A stretch of 64,000 bases of DNA from an uncultured Butyricicoccus sp. Lineage in GTDB: Bacteria; Bacillota; Clostridia; Oscillospirales; Butyricicoccaceae. This document shows positions 62,011 through 64,000 of the stretch, piece by piece. Made by a program: the position numbers and the translations under genes. Numbering within the stretch: position 1 is the first letter of the stretch; every line of letters starts with the position of its first letter. The notes under the pieces are model-generated. The model saw only the letters and a program-made list of their open reading frames with translations, was not told the origin of the DNA and did no database searches. The stretch covers positions 62,001 through 126,000 of the forward strand of contig CAKTAV010000002.1 in NCBI GenBank assembly GCA_934532985.1, in the 5' to 3' direction.

Positions 62011-63306
62011 TCAGATGGTGTCAGGCCGCAGAAGGTTTTCTGCCTCCGCCGCAACGTACAGCGAACCGCAGATTACCAACACGTCATCTTCTGTCATCAT
62101 ACGCCTCGCATAACGCAACGCTGTTTTCACATCGCCGCAGTCCACCGTGTTGGTATACGGGGAAAACGCGCGGACAATCGTACAGAGCTCACTGCTTGGT
62201 ACGGCGCGGGGCGTATCTGGCGCCACCGCATAAATGGCATCTGCGCGGCGCGTCAGCATCTTGACGCATTCCTGCACCTGCTTGTCGGATACCATGCCGA
62301 CGATCATTGAAATGCCGCCCGGCGGCAGCATGGTATCCAGCGTATTACACAGTGCATGAACGCCGTCCATGTTATGTGACCCATCCAGCAGAATCAGCGG
62401 TTCTTCTGAAACAATCTCTTGACGAGCGGGCATAACCGCCTGCGCCAATCCGGATTGTATGTCCTCTTCCGCAAGCTTCCAGCCCCGTTTTTTCAGTTGA
62501 TGCAGCACCTCATAGGCCGTAGAAAGGTTGTACAGCTGGTGCTCGCCGATCATTCTTGTGTAAAGTTTAGTACCTTTACACACGGCGCTTCCGCCCGAAA
62601 AAGAACACGAACTCTGCTCTGGATGCGCCGATTCGACGAATCCTGTGTCAATCGTTTCACAGCGCTGCCGAAGAACCCGCAGCACACCTTCGGTCTGACC
62701 CGGCGCGCTGACCAGCACGGTTCCCGGCTTGACAATATGACTCTTGTCCGCCGCAATCTCCTCCACCGTGTTGCCGAGCACTGCCATATGATCCAGCGCC
62801 ACATGCGTCATCACGGCAACCTCCGGTGCCGCGATGACATTGGTCGCATCATAACGTCCGCCCAAGCCAACCTCCAGCACAACAATATCGCAGTGCTGTT
62901 CCGCAAAGTAAAGCAGCGCCATCGCCGTGGTAAATTCAAATTCTCCGATGTGCTCCCCTTCCGGAAACGTCAGTGTTTCTTCCGCCGCCAGCACGCGCGC
63001 GGCATAGCGGCAGAGGTCATCTTCAGAGATCCATTTTCGGTTAATCTGAATTCGCTCCCGAAAGCCAAGTACATACGGAGACACGAACAGGCCGGTTGTA
63101 AAACCAGCCTGTTCTAATGCAGTCGCCGTCATCATGGCGGTGCTGCCCTTACCGTTTGTACCAGCGATGTGAACGAATTTCAGTGTGTTCTGGGGATTTC
63201 CCAGCGCATCCATCAGCGCACGGATGCGACACAGGCTTGGTGCACCGCTAAACCGTCCGTGTGCGTGGATGCGTTCTATCATTTGTTCCTGCTGGTTCAT
63301 ATCCAT
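62011..63306 (-). CDS. folC: Folylpolyglutamate synthase / dihydrofolate synthase
   Basis: A 431-residue Mur-ligase-like enzyme adding glutamate to folates. Motifs: FVHIAGTNGKGSTAMMT (P-loop, 47-63), SPYVLGFRERIQIN, VLEVGLGGRYDATNVI, and LLDGSHNMDGV. Start ATG 63306 overlaps the valS stop by one base (TAATG); ATG 63300 is an alternative. The valS-folC order is common in Firmicutes. Confidence 0.96.
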   Translation of the reverse strand: MDMNQQEQMIERIHAHGRFSGAPSLCRIRALMDALGNPQNTLKFVHIAGTNGKGSTAMMTATALEQAGFTTGLFVSPYVLGFRERIQINRKWISEDDLCRYAARVLAAEETLTFPEGEHIGEFEFTTAMALLYFAEQHCDIVVLEVGLGGRYDATNVIAAPEVAVMTHVALDHMAVLGNTVEEIAADKSHIVKPGTVLVSAPGQTEGVLRVLRQRCETIDTGFVESAHPEQSSCSFSGGSAVCKGTKLYTRMIGEHQLYNLSTAYEVLHQLKKRGWKLAEEDIQSGLAQAVMPARQEIVSEEPLILLDGSHNMDGVHALCNTLDTMLPPGGISMIVGMVSDKQVQECVKMLTRRADAIYAVAPDTPRAVPSSELCTIVRAFSPYTNTVDCGDVKTALRYARRMMTEDDVLVICGSLYVAAEAENLLRPDTI

Positions 63307-64000
63307 TAACCCAATGTCGCGAGGCTCTCGTCCAGCTTTGCAATCTGCTCGCGCAGCTTTTCTGCCTTGACCTTCTCGCCCTCAACGACCTTCTCCGGCG
63401 CTTTGCCGAGGAAGCCCGGATTGCTCAGTTTCTTTTCTATAAAGGCCAGATCCTTCTCCGCCTTCTGCTTCTCCTTGTTCAGGCGCTTGCGCTCCTTCTC
63501 AAAGTCGATCAGCTCGTTCATCGGCAGGTACATCTGCACATCACCGGTAACAATAGAAACCATCTTAGCGGAATCCGCCGGTGTCTCTGCCTGTACCGTG
63601 AGCTCGCTGGCATACGCAAGCTTCAGGAAGCAAGCCTTGCCCTCTTCCATGACCTTGCAGGTATCCGCATTGTCGCTGACGGCAAATACCTGTGCCTTAC
63701 GGGACGGCGGTACATTCATCTCGTTGCGGCGAACGCGGATCGCGCGAATGCTCTCCATGAGAAGTTCCATCTGTGCCTCTTCTTTCGCGAAGTTCAGCGA
63801 CTCCTGATAGGTCGGCCACTGGGACAGCATGACGGTCTCGCCCTCGTGCGGCAGTGCCAGCCAGATCGTCTCCGTGATGAACGGCATAAACGGATGCAGC
63901 AGCTGCATACAGCCGGACAGAACGTAGCACAGAACCTTCTGTACGTTCTCGCAGGTGGTGACGTCGTCCTTATTCTGTAGACGAGTCTTGGCAATCTCAA
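63306..64000 (-). CDS. valS: Valine--tRNA ligase, C-terminal part (runs off window)
   Basis: An open frame of 231 codons continuing past the window edge. It shows the anticodon-binding segment LLHPFMPFITETIWLALPHEGETVMLSQWPTY, the RAIRVRRNEMNVPPSRK region, and the C-terminal coiled-coil arm PMNELIDFEKERKRLNKEKQKAEKDLAFIEKKLSNPGFLGKAPEKVVEGEKVKAEKL, typical of ValRS. The catalytic part lies outside the window. Confidence 0.95.
   Translation of the reverse strand, partial: EIAKTRLQNKDDVTTCENVQKVLCYVLSGCMQLLHPFMPFITETIWLALPHEGETVMLSQWPTYQESLNFAKEEAQMELLMESIRAIRVRRNEMNVPPSRKAQVFAVSDNADTCKVMEEGKACFLKLAYASELTVQAETPADSAKMVSIVTGDVQMYLPMNELIDFEKERKRLNKEKQKAEKDLAFIEKKLSNPGFLGKAPEKVVEGEKVKAEKLREQIAKLDESLATLG

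Overview
The window is a dense chromosomal segment of a spore-forming Gram-positive anaerobe, most likely class Clostridia and possibly Oscillospirales-like; the rank is inferred, not computed. Supporting signs are a complete spoIIAA-spoIIAB-sigF operon, three T-box leaders, an IreB-family gene, consensus sigma-A promoters with AGGAGG-type ribosome sites, and the OLE RNA/OapA locus. No rRNA, tRNA, CRISPR array, prophage or insertion sequence was seen. The recurring layout is short operons with 1-20 base overlaps, closed by strong hairpins.

Layout. 1-5.4 kb: rpmA end, obgE, pcrA and a tyrosine recombinase. 5.5-11.6 kb (minus): a membrane-anchored protein, an NfeD-SPFH pair, and a three-gene LRR / VWA / MoxR-ATPase operon. 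11.8-16.5 kb (minus): a PepSY lipoprotein with its two-component system, which share one operator design, then an aminotransferase and an Lrp-type regulator. 16.7-19.7 kb: a DUF2461 gene and a KdpE/KdpD-like pair without kdpABC. 20.0-23.8 kb: FHA protein, SEDS (FtsW/RodA) protein, transpeptidase and a PAP2 phosphatase. 24.0-29.8 kb: Phe T-box with pheST, ireB, a small unknown gene behind two near-consensus promoters, and an SH3/NlpC hydrolase. 29.8-45.6 kb (minus): aldo/keto reductase, RNase M5-like, holA, comEC, HIT, alaS with an Ala T-box, U32 peptidase, mltG, and a seven-gene operon tagA-thyX-tmk-GNAT-DJ-1-fthC-CPBP. 45.8-54.6 kb (minus): tyrS with a Tyr T-box, then OLE RNA-oapA-dxs-tlyA-nadK-argR-recN. 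54.7-60.2 kb: DUF378 protein, flavin-binding protein, ackA, tmcAL, nitroreductase, and a MATE transporter with an unusual two-hairpin leader. 60.4-64.0 kb (minus): valS end, folC and the spoIIA operon.

The strongest special feature is the roughly 700-base structured RNA at 53.9-54.6 kb. It sits directly upstream of a small multi-pass membrane protein and dxs-tlyA-nadK-argR-recN, the known genomic setting of the OLE ribonucleoprotein. Other points of interest are the MATE leader with two hairpins carrying the same 15-base loop sequence (candidate guanidine-type riboswitch), a two-component operator repeated with identical geometry at two promoters, interlocked ackA/tmcAL promoters, a paired-palindrome operator on a nitroreductase gene, and a ComEC whose C-terminal metallo-beta-lactamase domain has lost its metal motif. 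Cell-envelope growth (SEDS/PBP, MltG, NlpC, TagA, PAP2), translation (three T-box synthetase genes, valS, tmcAL) and DNA metabolism (pcrA, holA, recN, comEC) dominate the gene content.
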